Assembly: GCF_003286125.1 (NCBI RefSeq)
Contig: NZ_QMED01000003.1
Location: 1 to 64,000 of the forward strand
Direction: 5' to 3'
Origin: Algibacillus agarilyticus
GTDB taxonomy: Bacteria > Pseudomonadota > Gammaproteobacteria > Enterobacterales > Alteromonadaceae
Length of the DNA: 64,000 nt
Shown: positions 1-8,233 of the stretch, piece after piece
Layout of the letters: the number at the start of each line of letters is the position of its first letter
How positions within the stretch are numbered: the first letter of the stretch is position 1
Notes under the pieces: generated by a model
The model's input: the letters and a program-made list of their open reading frames with translations, nothing else
What the model was told of the DNA's origin: nothing
The model's database searches: none
Made by a program: the position numbers and the translations under genes

Positions 1-118
1 GGTTAAATTGGCGACTGCGCTCAACCAATTTCACGCTTCTGGCAATTGAAAAAAGTGTCTTGGGAGCAAAAATTGATTGGATTTTATCTGTCAAAGTCGT
101 AAGGTTCATTGTCTTCAT
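1..118 (-). mobile_element. N-terminal fragment of an IS4-type transposase, cut by the window edge
   Basis: Reading leftward from an ATG at 118 (second ATG at 109), 39 codons stay open to the window edge. The peptide contains FSIARSVKLVERSRQFN, which resembles the start of IS4-family transposases. The rest of the gene lies outside the window. A 12-bp inverted repeat, TGTCTTCATGTT (110-121) against AACATGAAGACA (168-179), surrounds the start and may mark the element end near 180. The family call rests on pattern recognition of a short N-terminus, so it is moderate. Confidence 0.5.
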
Positions 119-179
119 GTTTGTTTGTCTTTTATTAGTTTTGGCGAACCAATAAGATCACAAATTGAACATGAAGACA
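110..179. repeat. 12-bp inverted repeat flanking the transposase start
   Basis: TGTCTTCATGTT at 110-121 is the exact reverse complement of AACATGAAGACA at 168-179. It may be part of the insertion-sequence end or a hairpin in its leader. The rest of the gap to 366 shows no gene. Confidence 0.4.
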
Positions 180-366
180 CCTCTTTTTTTCTTAAGATCC
201 TACATATGAAATGGATTTAGGTGTTAGAACGACGCAGGAGCCAAAGTCGAGAGTAAGCGCTGACAATGAACCATAAAACCTGAGCGAGAAGACTATACTT
301 TAATTTTTAAAGTTTACTACCGCGTTTTTACCCGCTAAGGTGATCGGATATTAACGCCAACAGGGT

Positions 367-1143
367 TTAGACAATATCAGCTAATGTATTCATTGTCTGT
401 TTTTCTACCCGCATGCATATGTTTATCAATTTATCTGCTGATAGTGATGCATTTCCTACGATCACACCGTCAAGTGATTTAATAGCAACAAATTGTTCTA
501 TATTCATTTCGTTAACACTGCCTCCATATATAATTTTTATGGGGTAGTTAAGATCATTGAAAATTTGCTTTATATATTTATTTACTCGTTCAACATCTTG
601 CACACTAGCAGAACACCCAGTGCCTATTGACCATACCGGTTCATAGGCAACAATACATTTAATGCTCGGATCATTTTTGATTAACGTAATAACCGGCTTT
701 AGTTGGTGATCAATTGCTTTAAAAGTATTGCCAAGCTGTTTCTCTACTATATTTTCACCTATACAAAAAATAGATGTCATCCCCTGAAATTGGGCGATAC
801 TCAACTTTTTCAAAATGATATCATTAGTTTCAGCGTTGTTTAAACGACGTTCTGAATGCCCGATAATCACATATTGAACACCAACATCAACCAACATTTC
901 TCCGGATATATTGCCGGTGAAAGCACCATTATTTTCACAACTAAGATCTTGCGCACCTAATGATATCTTTGAAGAGGCTAATGTTTCCTGCACTCTTTCT
1001 AAATAGATATAAGGCGGGCATAGTACAATTTTAGGTTGATTGAGAAAGCCGCAACGAGTGATTAACTCGTGCGACAAATTTGTAACCCTATCGCGGCAAC
1101 CATTCATCTTCCAATTAGCAACGACCATAAATGATGCCTGCAT
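367..1143 (-). CDS. tpiA: Triosephosphate isomerase, likely pathway-dedicated copy
   Basis: Interconverts glyceraldehyde 3-phosphate and DHAP in the cytoplasm. The 258-residue protein is full length for the family. The active site is intact: Lys12 in NWKMN, His96 in GHSERR, Glu168 in AYEPVW, and the phosphate-binding GGSV at 207-210. The start at 1143 has an AAGGAG ribosome site 8 nt upstream; Met6 is a weaker alternative. It is the last gene of a minus-strand run beginning with an AfsA-type gene at 5250 and sits 41 nt after azoR. A housekeeping tpiA is not expected in this setting, so this may be a second copy supplying DHAP to AfsA; that role is inferred. Confidence 0.92.
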   Translation of the reverse strand: MQASFMVVANWKMNGCRDRVTNLSHELITRCGFLNQPKIVLCPPYIYLERVQETLASSKISLGAQDLSCENNGAFTGNISGEMLVDVGVQYVIIGHSERRLNNAETNDIILKKLSIAQFQGMTSIFCIGENIVEKQLGNTFKAIDHQLKPVITLIKNDPSIKCIVAYEPVWSIGTGCSASVQDVERVNKYIKQIFNDLNYPIKIIYGGSVNEMNIEQFVAIKSLDGVIVGNASLSADKLINICMRVEKQTMNTLADIV

Positions 1144-1184
1144 AAAAATACTCCTTATTGGCCTCCAGATTGACCATTAAATGA

Positions 1185-1826
1185 TTAAACTATTGCTGGC
1201 GAATACTGTTGACTAATTTCAGCTATCTTTTGCTCTGCTTTGATATAAGCCGTTTTGACCGCTTCTTCACCTGCCGCGCTTAACGTCATATTTATCATCT
1301 CAACATCACAGCTCATACAACTTGATAACCATAAGTGTAAGTATTTTATTACAAAATCTTCATCTTCATTCCCAGATCCTTGTGTGTAATCCCCTCCACT
1401 ACTGGTTACGAGTACCGCGTTTTTAGGTGATAATAATGACGTATAACCTGTTTCTGGTGCCCAACTAAATGTTAAACCGGGTTGAGTTATCACATCAATA
1501 TAATGCTTCAATACATATGGAATGCCCCAATTCCAAGTCGGGGCCGCAATAATAACCAAATCAGCTTTTGCGAATCTTGTAATATGTTGGTTTAGGTTAT
1601 CCCAGTGAGTTTGCTGTTCAACCGTTAAAGCTTTACCTTCAAAAATGGCATATTTAGCGGCTAAATTAACGCCATTCATATGCGGTAACGATTCTTGCCA
1701 TAAATCAATCTTATCAACCGTGTAGGGTTCATCTAATTGCAGTGATTTAATCAATTTTTGGCATACATCGGTTGTAATTGAACGTTCTTTTCTTGGGGAT
1801 GATTCTATAAATAATATATTTTTCAT
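1185..1826 (-). CDS. azoR: FMN-dependent NADH:quinone/azo reductase (AzoR family)
   Basis: Flavodoxin-fold oxidoreductase that uses FMN and NAD(P)H to reduce quinones, azo bonds and related electron-poor double bonds. The N-terminal FMN loop is IESSPRKERSIT. The family motif PTWNWGIPYVLKHYID and the SSGGDYTQG loop are present, and 213 residues is a little longer than the usual ~200. An AAGGAA site precedes the ATG. The gene lies between the diheme cytochrome gene (75 nt away) and tpiA (41 nt away), on the same strand. Its natural substrate is not shown; in this operon it could reduce an unsaturated lactone or quinone intermediate, which is inference. Confidence 0.87.
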   Translation of the reverse strand: MKNILFIESSPRKERSITTDVCQKLIKSLQLDEPYTVDKIDLWQESLPHMNGVNLAAKYAIFEGKALTVEQQTHWDNLNQHITRFAKADLVIIAAPTWNWGIPYVLKHYIDVITQPGLTFSWAPETGYTSLLSPKNAVLVTSSGGDYTQGSGNEDEDFVIKYLHLWLSSCMSCDVEMINMTLSAAGEEAVKTAYIKAEQKIAEISQQYSPAIV

Positions 1827-1901
1827 TTTTATTCCTTAGTCATATTTAAGTGAAACAAAAGTCAATATTGATGTCAGTCGTTTTAATTTAAAATTCGACC
1901 G

Positions 1902-3035
1902 CTATAAGTTATTGATGTATTCCGTTATTACATCAATAGCGGTTTGATCAATGATATTAGTGCCAACAAAGGGCATTTTTACGCCTAGAGTTAATGAAAA
2001 TCCTGCACTATGGTGCCACTCAGGTACGAGAAAAGTATATTGCTCAAACTCCTCTGTCATTCGATAAATTAACGCACTGTCGGCCGCATTACCTGGGTTG
2101 ATAACAAGTGTTGGAGAACCTGCAGGTTGTAAGTACGCTGTAATTGGTTTTGCAATCGCTGTTTTATAAGTGCCATTTTGCTGAATAAAACGAGCAGTCG
2201 CTTTATGATTAAAATTTAAAGTATTCGTAAATTCAGCTAAACCACTTTCGTTATGACAATGCCCACAGTTACCATGCAGATACCCAAATACTGAACGTTG
2301 TAACGGTGCATATTCAGATTCAGCAATAGCGGGTAAATAATCCATTTTATGGCTTACAATCTTTCTTTTCTGTAAAGCGAGTAAGGTCATCATGCCTTTA
2401 GTTAATGGCTCACCATGTATTGCGTTAGGATCACGATCATCTGATAACTGTAGAGCTGAAAAACCTAACACCGGCGTTTTTTGTGGTCCATTATCAATAC
2501 CCGCTTTACTATGGCAATATTCACAATCATGCTGGCTGGGTATATCGTAGAATTTACCATTTGCAAGTTCATAATGATTTTTAATCCCTGCTTCGGGTGC
2601 TAAAACGGCATTCGTTTGTGCTTCATTCCAAACAAACGTTAACATTATCCAGCCATCATCCGCTGTTTTTTCCATCAATCGTGTTTCAATTTTTCTCAGA
2701 CTGCCGTTTTCTTCAAAAGCAAACTCTTTCCAAAATTTAGTCCCAGTTGGAAAAACCCAATTATCGGGATCACGAGTGTCTATTTGAGCTCGCTTAGGTA
2801 TATAAACCCAACGCTTTTTAATAGAGCCATCTGACCATAATGGATATTGTGGTAAATATTGCGCAAACACACCGCGTTGCTTACGCTTTAAATGTGAAAA
2901 AATTTTATTCTTGGGTTCTAATTGATGCACGTGGTCTAATCGATCAAAACCCGTTTCATATAACGATTTATATGTTGCCACCGACGTTGCAGAGTAAAAC
3001 AATAAAATAAGGCTTAAATAAAGGTTAAATTTCAT
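1902..3035 (-). CDS. Secreted diheme cytochrome c, SO2930/HNE_0200-like family
   Basis: A signal peptide (residues 1-20, MKFNLYLSLILLFYSATSVA) is followed by a ~350-residue domain with two heme-binding motifs, CEYCH at 171-175 and CGHCH at 257-261. The region around PQYPLWSDGSIKKRWVYIP matches a family of periplasmic or lipid-anchored diheme proteins often annotated SO2930-like. No lipobox is seen, so it is probably periplasmic. The gene is 51 nt downstream of the outer-membrane channel gene and 75 nt upstream of azoR, on the same strand. A role as electron acceptor for a periplasmic oxidation is plausible; its partner is unknown. Confidence 0.82.
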   Translation of the reverse strand: MKFNLYLSLILLFYSATSVATYKSLYETGFDRLDHVHQLEPKNKIFSHLKRKQRGVFAQYLPQYPLWSDGSIKKRWVYIPKRAQIDTRDPDNWVFPTGTKFWKEFAFEENGSLRKIETRLMEKTADDGWIMLTFVWNEAQTNAVLAPEAGIKNHYELANGKFYDIPSQHDCEYCHSKAGIDNGPQKTPVLGFSALQLSDDRDPNAIHGEPLTKGMMTLLALQKRKIVSHKMDYLPAIAESEYAPLQRSVFGYLHGNCGHCHNESGLAEFTNTLNFNHKATARFIQQNGTYKTAIAKPITAYLQPAGSPTLVINPGNAADSALIYRMTEEFEQYTFLVPEWHHSAGFSLTLGVKMPFVGTNIIDQTAIDVITEYINNL

Positions 3036-3086
3036 GTTAATTCCTGTTTGTTGTTATTAAAATTTGGGTAACCATTGCCGAACTAA

Positions 3087-3818
3087 CTAAAAATGAAATT
3101 TCAGTAATGCATTAACATTACGTTCATTTGTATTGAATTCAGTGCTGCTTTGCACGCCAAACTTATTGTTCCAATATGAATATTCAATGCCAATATATAT
3201 AGGGTTATCTGACGCTGGATTGACTTGCCATTTCAATTGTGAATTAAGATTAAAAGAACTTGCAAAGCCTTCTGTGCCACTGTTCCAATCATAAAATCCA
3301 TCATAAACAAATTTCTGTCCAAACAGTTCAAATGGTAAGGCCCATACCATCATGAGTAATTCGTTATCAGCGTAAAATTCATTTTTTCGCATTAACGCAT
3401 TCACTTTAAAATAAGTAAAACCGGGTATTTGTAAATCAGCACCCAAACCTAATAAATAATTAGTCTCGCTAGTGACTTCAGCATATTCAATGCGCCCTGC
3501 AACCAATACATCTTTTATCACCCCTACCGAAAAGGCATCATCAAACAAATAGTTACCACTAAGTCTCGGCATAACTTCGGTATAAATTGCGGGGGTTTCA
3601 ATCGCCCGATCGAAACGATCAATAAAGAAAAAATGATCACCCCAATTATGCCCACCCGCATGTTCTAATGTGATCACGTTTCTGTATTTATGGCCTAATA
3701 AATAATTTTCGCCATACAATACCGATAAACTAGCATCGCTCCACAACATTTGCGAAGAAGCAAAAAAAGGCATAAACGTGATAAATATCATTACTAATTT
3801 TTTCATTTGAATACTCAT
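3087..3818 (-). CDS. Outer-membrane channel of the Tsx/OmpK family
   Basis: A 243-residue exported protein: signal peptide with a KK n-region and FMPFFASSQ cleavage region, then alternating beta-strand sequence ending in Phe (LLKFHF), typical of beta-barrel porins. The motif GDHFFFIDRFDR is characteristic of the Tsx/OmpK nucleoside-specific channel family. The ATG at 3818 shares one base with the stop of the HAD gene (TAATG). Met5 at 3806 is an alternative start with a GAG upstream and a cleaner signal peptide. Its place in the AfsA operon suggests it carries a small product or substrate across the outer membrane; no specificity can be read. Confidence 0.8.
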   Translation of the reverse strand: MSIQMKKLVMIFITFMPFFASSQMLWSDASLSVLYGENYLLGHKYRNVITLEHAGGHNWGDHFFFIDRFDRAIETPAIYTEVMPRLSGNYLFDDAFSVGVIKDVLVAGRIEYAEVTSETNYLLGLGADLQIPGFTYFKVNALMRKNEFYADNELLMMVWALPFELFGQKFVYDGFYDWNSGTEGFASSFNLNSQLKWQVNPASDNPIYIGIEYSYWNNKFGVQSSTEFNTNERNVNALLKFHF

Positions 3819-4528
3819 TAAAATCTAATTACACAGTTGTCAGATAAACTATTTTTTGATTGATAAGACGCCAACATAGCGTTATTAGGATTGATTAATC
3901 GGGGTTCACCGACACTATTTAGCATGGGTATATCCGAAATATCATCACCATAAGCAAAGCAATTGTTTAAGTTAAGTTCATGGGCGGCGGCGTATTTTTT
4001 CAGACCTTTTGCCTTGCCTTCTCCAATGGTTGGGGAACTCTTTAATTCACCGTTATATATTCCATTTATAATTTCAAGTGGAGCGCAAATAAATTCATGA
4101 ACACCTAATAAATCACCAAGCGGCTTTAATAGCGGCAAACAAGAGCCAGATACAAAGACCACATCATGATTTAGGTTTTGATGTGAATTTAAATGAGAAA
4201 CAACTTGTTCATTTAATACACGATGATTTAAAAGAATAAATTTAAACCATTCACTTGCTTTCATTTCAAGGTCTGCGACAGGCATTCCCTTTAGCATTTT
4301 ATAATAGAAGCGATTGACATCTTCTCGCCTGGTGCCATTTGTCATTAATTCAGATAGCTGGTTATCAAAATGATTAAATGAAACGGTTTGAGCCCAAGGA
4401 TCATGTGTCTTCAAATAATTCAAAAAACTAAACATGGTTTTAATATTGATCAACGTATCATCAACATCAAAAAAAGCCGCTTTATTAATAACATCACTAA
4501 ATAAGGGGTTAGAGTTTACTGTGATCAT
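3818..4528 (-). CDS. HAD-superfamily phosphatase, SerB-like subfamily IB
   Basis: Phosphomonoester hydrolase of 236 residues. All four HAD motifs are visible: DVDDTL at 21-26 with nucleophile Asp21 and acid/base Asp23, VFVSGS as motif II, the lysine in GEGKAKGLKKY as motif III, and GDDISDIPML as motif IV. Helical cap sequence lies between motifs I and II. Its start overlaps the AfsA stop by 4 bp (ATGA), indicating translational coupling. A phosphatase is needed after AfsA in the A-factor route to remove the DHAP-derived phosphate, so a dedicated role is plausible but inferred. It could also act on phosphoserine or a lipid phosphate. Confidence 0.88.
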   Translation of the reverse strand: MITVNSNPLFSDVINKAAFFDVDDTLINIKTMFSFLNYLKTHDPWAQTVSFNHFDNQLSELMTNGTRREDVNRFYYKMLKGMPVADLEMKASEWFKFILLNHRVLNEQVVSHLNSHQNLNHDVVFVSGSCLPLLKPLGDLLGVHEFICAPLEIINGIYNGELKSSPTIGEGKAKGLKKYAAAHELNLNNCFAYGDDISDIPMLNSVGEPRLINPNNAMLASYQSKNSLSDNCVIRF

Positions 4529-5250
4529 ATTTTTATGCTTGCCATATTGATAGCTTCTAAGGCTGATTGTGATTCTTTCCCCTTTAAAAAATCAGCTTCA
4601 TAGGTAGAAAATTCATAACAAAGTTCTGCACAAATTTGTTCATTTTGCTTGACTCTCATTGATACCGTAAATTTAAATGAGCCAGGCCTGTTTTCTTCAA
4701 CACTATCAACGGTGTAATCGATTTTTATATCTAAAGGGAAGATGAATTTAAAATATTCAGCTGTATTTTTATTAATGACAAAATAACCGTTTTGCTTATA
4801 GCCCTTTAAATAATGTAACTCAGTAACCGCAAGAAACATTTGACGGCATGATTCGATGATAGCCATTCCAGGTATATGTTGACCGGTAATATGATCACGC
4901 ATCTCATCACACTGATCATCAATATAAACGTTGGCTTCATAATGATTATTCGTTAATTTTATAGGTTTAGAGATCATTGAATTTGCTAAATTTTCTTTAT
5001 GAACTAAATTTTTGCATGATTTGTCTAAATCCGGAAAACGCATTTTTGAACGGTAATCTTCGTTTTGTTCAACTGATTTTAGTAAAGCGTTTACCCGTTC
5101 AGCTGACACACCTTGGCCTAAAACATAAACAGAATCCACTTTAGGAGGTAAGTTATTAAACACGTTTTTTTCTAATTGATTTATAGAAATAACGTTCTCA
5201 TTTTCAATAAACCGAGCGAATCGTTCACCCACGACATAAATTTTTCCCAT
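4525..5250 (-). CDS. AfsA-type hotdog protein (A-factor biosynthesis domain)
   Basis: The AfsA family (PF03756) transfers a beta-ketoacyl group to DHAP, the first step of gamma-butyrolactone signal synthesis in Streptomyces. This 241-residue protein has one clear AfsA hotdog domain from about residue 83 (VHKENLANSMI). The signature DHITGQHIPGM at 119-129 is followed by IIESCRQM with conserved Glu133. The first ~80 residues are not a recognisable second hotdog, unlike the ~300-residue tandem Streptomyces enzyme. An AAGGAAAA site precedes the ATG. It is the first gene of the run down to tpiA and divergent from a LysR gene. A structural or dehydratase-like role is the alternative. Confidence 0.82.
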   Translation of the reverse strand: MGKIYVVGERFARFIENENVISINQLEKNVFNNLPPKVDSVYVLGQGVSAERVNALLKSVEQNEDYRSKMRFPDLDKSCKNLVHKENLANSMISKPIKLTNNHYEANVYIDDQCDEMRDHITGQHIPGMAIIESCRQMFLAVTELHYLKGYKQNGYFVINKNTAEYFKFIFPLDIKIDYTVDSVEENRPGSFKFTVSMRVKQNEQICAELCYEFSTYEADFLKGKESQSALEAINMASIKI

Positions 5251-5286
5251 GGTATATTTTCCTTTTATTTAAATTTAAGGGTCTTT

Positions 5287-5305
5287 TATTTAACATTATT
5301 AAATA
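5287..5305. promoter_or_regulatory. Perfect dyad, candidate LysR operator
   Basis: TATTTAA-CATTA-TTAAATA is a perfect 7-5-7 palindrome in the 142-bp gap between the divergent afsA-like and lysR genes. It contains T5290-N11-A5302, the usual LysR-type core. It lies 37 bp upstream of the AfsA start codon. Binding by the adjacent LysR protein is inferred. Confidence 0.5.
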
Positions 5306-5392
5306 GGGGTTTAATTTGATATTACTTGCCTTATACTAACCAAAAGGCTTGATCTCAGGTATAGCCATTAAATATCAAGGAATTGTGAAAAA

Positions 5393-6232
5393 ATGTTCAA
5401 CTTAAATTGGAGCTTATTACGCCATGCACTTTATACCTATCGTAAAGGCTCGGCTTCAAAAGCATCCGAAGTTTTAAATGTGACGCATGCTACAGTTATT
5501 AGAAGTTTAAAAAGACTTGAAGAAGAAGCCGGAGTTCAACTGTTTCATAAGTCATCTTCTGGTTACACTCCCACTGATAATGGTAAAAAGTTAATTGAAA
5601 CAGCTGAAAAAATTGAAACACTGATATACCAATGGAAACGTGAGATTGATTTTGTTCAGCAATCACCGAGTGGTCTTCTGCAGATCACCACCACAGAAGC
5701 CATCATGGATTATATGATTTGTCCGCACTTAGAAAGCTTTTACACGCAATTCCCTGATATTAAAATTAACTTCACCACATCAAATGGGTTTCAAAATATC
5801 ACACACCATGAATTTGATATCGCATTACGCTCTACAACATCACCACCAGAACATTTAGTTGGCCGTAAAGTAACTCCGTTACCTTGGGCTATTTATCAAT
5901 CTAAATTACATGACGTGAGTCAGCAATGGATAGGTTTTACTGACACCTCTCTGCTCCCTGTACAATGGATGAACGAACTATACCCTGAAGCTAATTTTCA
6001 TCTTAAAGCGTCTTCAATTGTCAGTTTAGTCGCGGCTGCACGTGCTGGCTTAGGTTCAGCAATGTTACCTTGTTTTGTAGCAACAAGTTTTGATGATCTT
6101 GAAATAACCCAACGTTTGGATGCTAAATACGCGACTGAACTTTGGATGCTATACCATCAAGAATCACGTAACTGTCCAAAAGTTCAAGCATTTGTTAAAT
6201 GGTTTTATGCAATTCAATTATCAAATGCTTGA
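5393..6232 (+). CDS. LysR-type transcriptional regulator
   Basis: A 279-residue regulator. The N-terminal winged helix-turn-helix (residues ~5-63) contains SKASEVLNVTHATVIRSLKRLEEE and LFHKSSSGYTPTDNG. It is followed by a linker helix and a shortened periplasmic-binding-like effector domain. The ATG is preceded by AAGGAAT, with a rather long spacer. The gene is divergent from the AfsA operon and ends 16 bp from the convergent membrane-protein gene. By the usual LysR arrangement it should control the divergent operon, perhaps in response to a pathway metabolite; the ligand is unknown. Confidence 0.88.
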   Translation: MFNLNWSLLRHALYTYRKGSASKASEVLNVTHATVIRSLKRLEEEAGVQLFHKSSSGYTPTDNGKKLIETAEKIETLIYQWKREIDFVQQSPSGLLQITTTEAIMDYMICPHLESFYTQFPDIKINFTTSNGFQNITHHEFDIALRSTTSPPEHLVGRKVTPLPWAIYQSKLHDVSQQWIGFTDTSLLPVQWMNELYPEANFHLKASSIVSLVAAARAGLGSAMLPCFVATSFDDLEITQRLDAKYATELWMLYHQESRNCPKVQAFVKWFYAIQLSNA

Positions 6233-6248
6233 GTCTGAAAAATTTAAC

Positions 6249-7349
6249 CTAATTAGACATCACTTTTTGTGTCGTTGGGCTGTTATTTTTCGTTTTGAAA
6301 TTAATCAAGCACAAAGGCCAAAATTGAAGGTGAGCCGTGATTGCAACTAATAACGGAAAACTAAATGCCAGCATTGCATTAGCAACCCATAACTCTTGCT
6401 GATAAAGTCCACCTATTAATGCTTCGGGTAACATCTGTTGTGCAAACCAAAAATATAATAGATTAAGTAGAAACCCCGCAATGGCACTTACTATAACCAA
6501 GTATATGCCTCTTGTAGGCTGCTTAATATGGCTGAATAATTGCCCCGAAAATAAATTTAGCGGTACAAACATACCAAATATATATGATATCGGACCATTA
6601 ACCAGGTAGATAACAGGATCGAAATCCCAATAATTAACAAATAAGAGATAGATAGACCCTGCAATTGCAATAATTGATAAGGATTTAATCAGGTTGCCAA
6701 CGAACGCTTTATTGCCTAATTTTATTTGGCTAATAGGCCAAAAATCAAATAAAACAAAGGTGAAAATAACGGCGACGGTCGTGACTAAAAAAGCCACCAC
6801 ATTCCATGATTTAAACCAACCTTTGGGGTCAAGCGTCTCTTCATATAACGGACTTGATTGCATAAATTCAAAGCTAAAAGAAAAATTGAATATTAAATAC
6901 CCTAAAAATAAGCCGACAAACACAACGGATAAAGCAAGCCATTCCGGTTTATTGGTAAATTTAGCTATCGGCCAACACTGCCAAACTATCGCATACCAAA
7001 ACGTTGCCACGACAACTGCAATAGCGTAATTAATAACCGGAGGTTTAGGTAACTCGATACCGCCACCTACAGTGTAATATGTAACTATACTGACCAAAAT
7101 AGCACTAACGGCACAGCATAAAATAATCAGTAAACCTTTACTGGGTAGGCTAAGTCTAGCGAGCAAACGGGGTTTATTCGTTTCTAATAAAATACCACTG
7201 GCAACTTGAAAAGGCACACACATGATAAAAGCCAAAACGAGCCATGTTTCCATAAAAGCATAGTCGACGAAATGCATTATCGACATTGTGAGTGTAATCA
7301 CTAATGTGAGTGTAATTAAAGCTATATAGCCTTGTTTATATGTAATCAT
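6249..7349 (-). CDS. Polytopic membrane protein with repeated WP motifs, function unknown
   Basis: About ten hydrophobic segments in 366 residues. A related motif occurs three times: WQCWPI, FDFWPI and LQFWPL, near residues 123-128, 201-206 and 341-346. This suggests internal repetition of a membrane unit. The ATG at 7349 has AGGA upstream and is preferred over a TTG at 7370. It is the last gene of the minus-strand cluster, 44 nt after the DUF2165 gene. I do not recognise the family. A transporter or a membrane-embedded enzyme is possible. Confidence 0.7.
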   Translation of the reverse strand: MITYKQGYIALITLTLVITLTMSIMHFVDYAFMETWLVLAFIMCVPFQVASGILLETNKPRLLARLSLPSKGLLIILCCAVSAILVSIVTYYTVGGGIELPKPPVINYAIAVVVATFWYAIVWQCWPIAKFTNKPEWLALSVVFVGLFLGYLIFNFSFSFEFMQSSPLYEETLDPKGWFKSWNVVAFLVTTVAVIFTFVLFDFWPISQIKLGNKAFVGNLIKSLSIIAIAGSIYLLFVNYWDFDPVIYLVNGPISYIFGMFVPLNLFSGQLFSHIKQPTRGIYLVIVSAIAGFLLNLLYFWFAQQMLPEALIGGLYQQELWVANAMLAFSFPLLVAITAHLQFWPLCLINFKTKNNSPTTQKVMSN

Positions 7350-7393
7350 TTTTTTCACGTCCTGTATCAATCTAAATTTAACGGGGTTTACCC

Positions 7394-7897
7394 TTATGTA
7401 TGACTCGGTAAATTAAGTAAAATAAGGATCAGCAATGAGAGTACTAGCAATATTAAATGTACAATCTGTACCATTCCCATTTTTATCCAATAACCAAACC
7501 ATAAACCACCCACCATAAAAAATAACCACAACGACATAAAACAAGTCATTGCAAAGGTGGGTAAACTCATACTTTGCTCAAACGAAAAAGATTCAATTCC
7601 CAATAACAACCCAATTAAAATGAAGGCTGAGGCGAGTAATAAAATAGCTACGACTAATTGTATCGTAGCTAATAATTTTAAAAACCAAATGACGAAAGCG
7701 GTATTTTTTACCGCTCGGTGAAGTAAACCGACCCCTAAGTCATTGTCATGTTTGATTGCGGCCATCGTCATCATTTTTTTTAGTAATGTTAAATTTGTCC
7801 TTGGATCAACAAAATTATTAATAGCCGCCAATAACAGCCAAGTGCCAAGCCCAAATAAAATAATACCTTTAGCCAATAATAATGCGTCTAAAGGCAT
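7394..7897 (-). CDS. DUF2165-family small integral membrane protein
   Basis: A 167-residue protein with about four transmembrane segments. The sequence INNFVDPRTNLTLLKKMM after the first segment matches the DUF2165 family of uncharacterised inner-membrane proteins. The ATG at 7897 has GAGG 5 nt upstream; a GTG at 7909 is less likely. The gene starts one base after the stop of the ABM-domain gene, so the two are probably cotranslated. No function is known for the family. Confidence 0.75.
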   Translation of the reverse strand: MPLDALLLAKGIILFGLGTWLLLAAINNFVDPRTNLTLLKKMMTMAAIKHDNDLGVGLLHRAVKNTAFVIWFLKLLATIQLVVAILLLASAFILIGLLLGIESFSFEQSMSLPTFAMTCFMSLWLFFMVGGLWFGYWIKMGMVQIVHLILLVLSLLILILLNLPSHT

Positions 7898-7898
7898 A

Positions 7899-8210
7899 TT
7901 AAACCTCACAAATAAGGCTTTTATCTAATAAAGGTTTGAGTCGATGAGATAATCTGACACGCGTTAACTTTAAGGCAAAATAATTTTGTGTGTGTGAAGC
8001 TTGCATGTGTTTACGAAAGGCGTCTTCGTCCACCCAATGCTCCCATAGTGTAAATATATTACTTTCTCCATTAACCTGACAAACAGCAAATTGAATACAC
8101 CCTTCTTCTTGTTCTGTAGCACGCTGTAACTTAGCTAATTCTTGTTTTGTCAATTGTAACTTATTTATATTGTTAGCAACCAACTCTACATATATCCATG
8201 TTCCTGACAT
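7899..8210 (-). CDS. Antibiotic biosynthesis monooxygenase (ABM) domain protein
   Basis: A compact 103-residue ferredoxin-like-fold protein. Features typical of the ABM/YgiN family are the central QEEGCIQFAVCQVNGESNIFTLWEHW and the following DEDAFRKHMQASHTQ. Members act on quinols, polyketide aromatic rings or reactive aldehydes, usually as dimers without a cofactor. The ATG at 8210 has AAGGAA upstream; an upstream in-frame ATG at 8267 would run through a palindromic repeat and is rejected. Cotranscribed with the DUF2165 gene. The substrate cannot be read from sequence. Confidence 0.8.
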   Translation of the reverse strand: MSGTWIYVELVANNINKLQLTKQELAKLQRATEQEEGCIQFAVCQVNGESNIFTLWEHWVDEDAFRKHMQASHTQNYFALKLTRVRLSHRLKPLLDKSLICEV

Positions 8211-8233
8211 GTTTTTCCTTAATAATGAGTTAC

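Noticed and set aside
6694-7029. Open frame of 111 codons on the plus strand
   Set aside because: Fully antisense to the membrane-protein gene and without family features.
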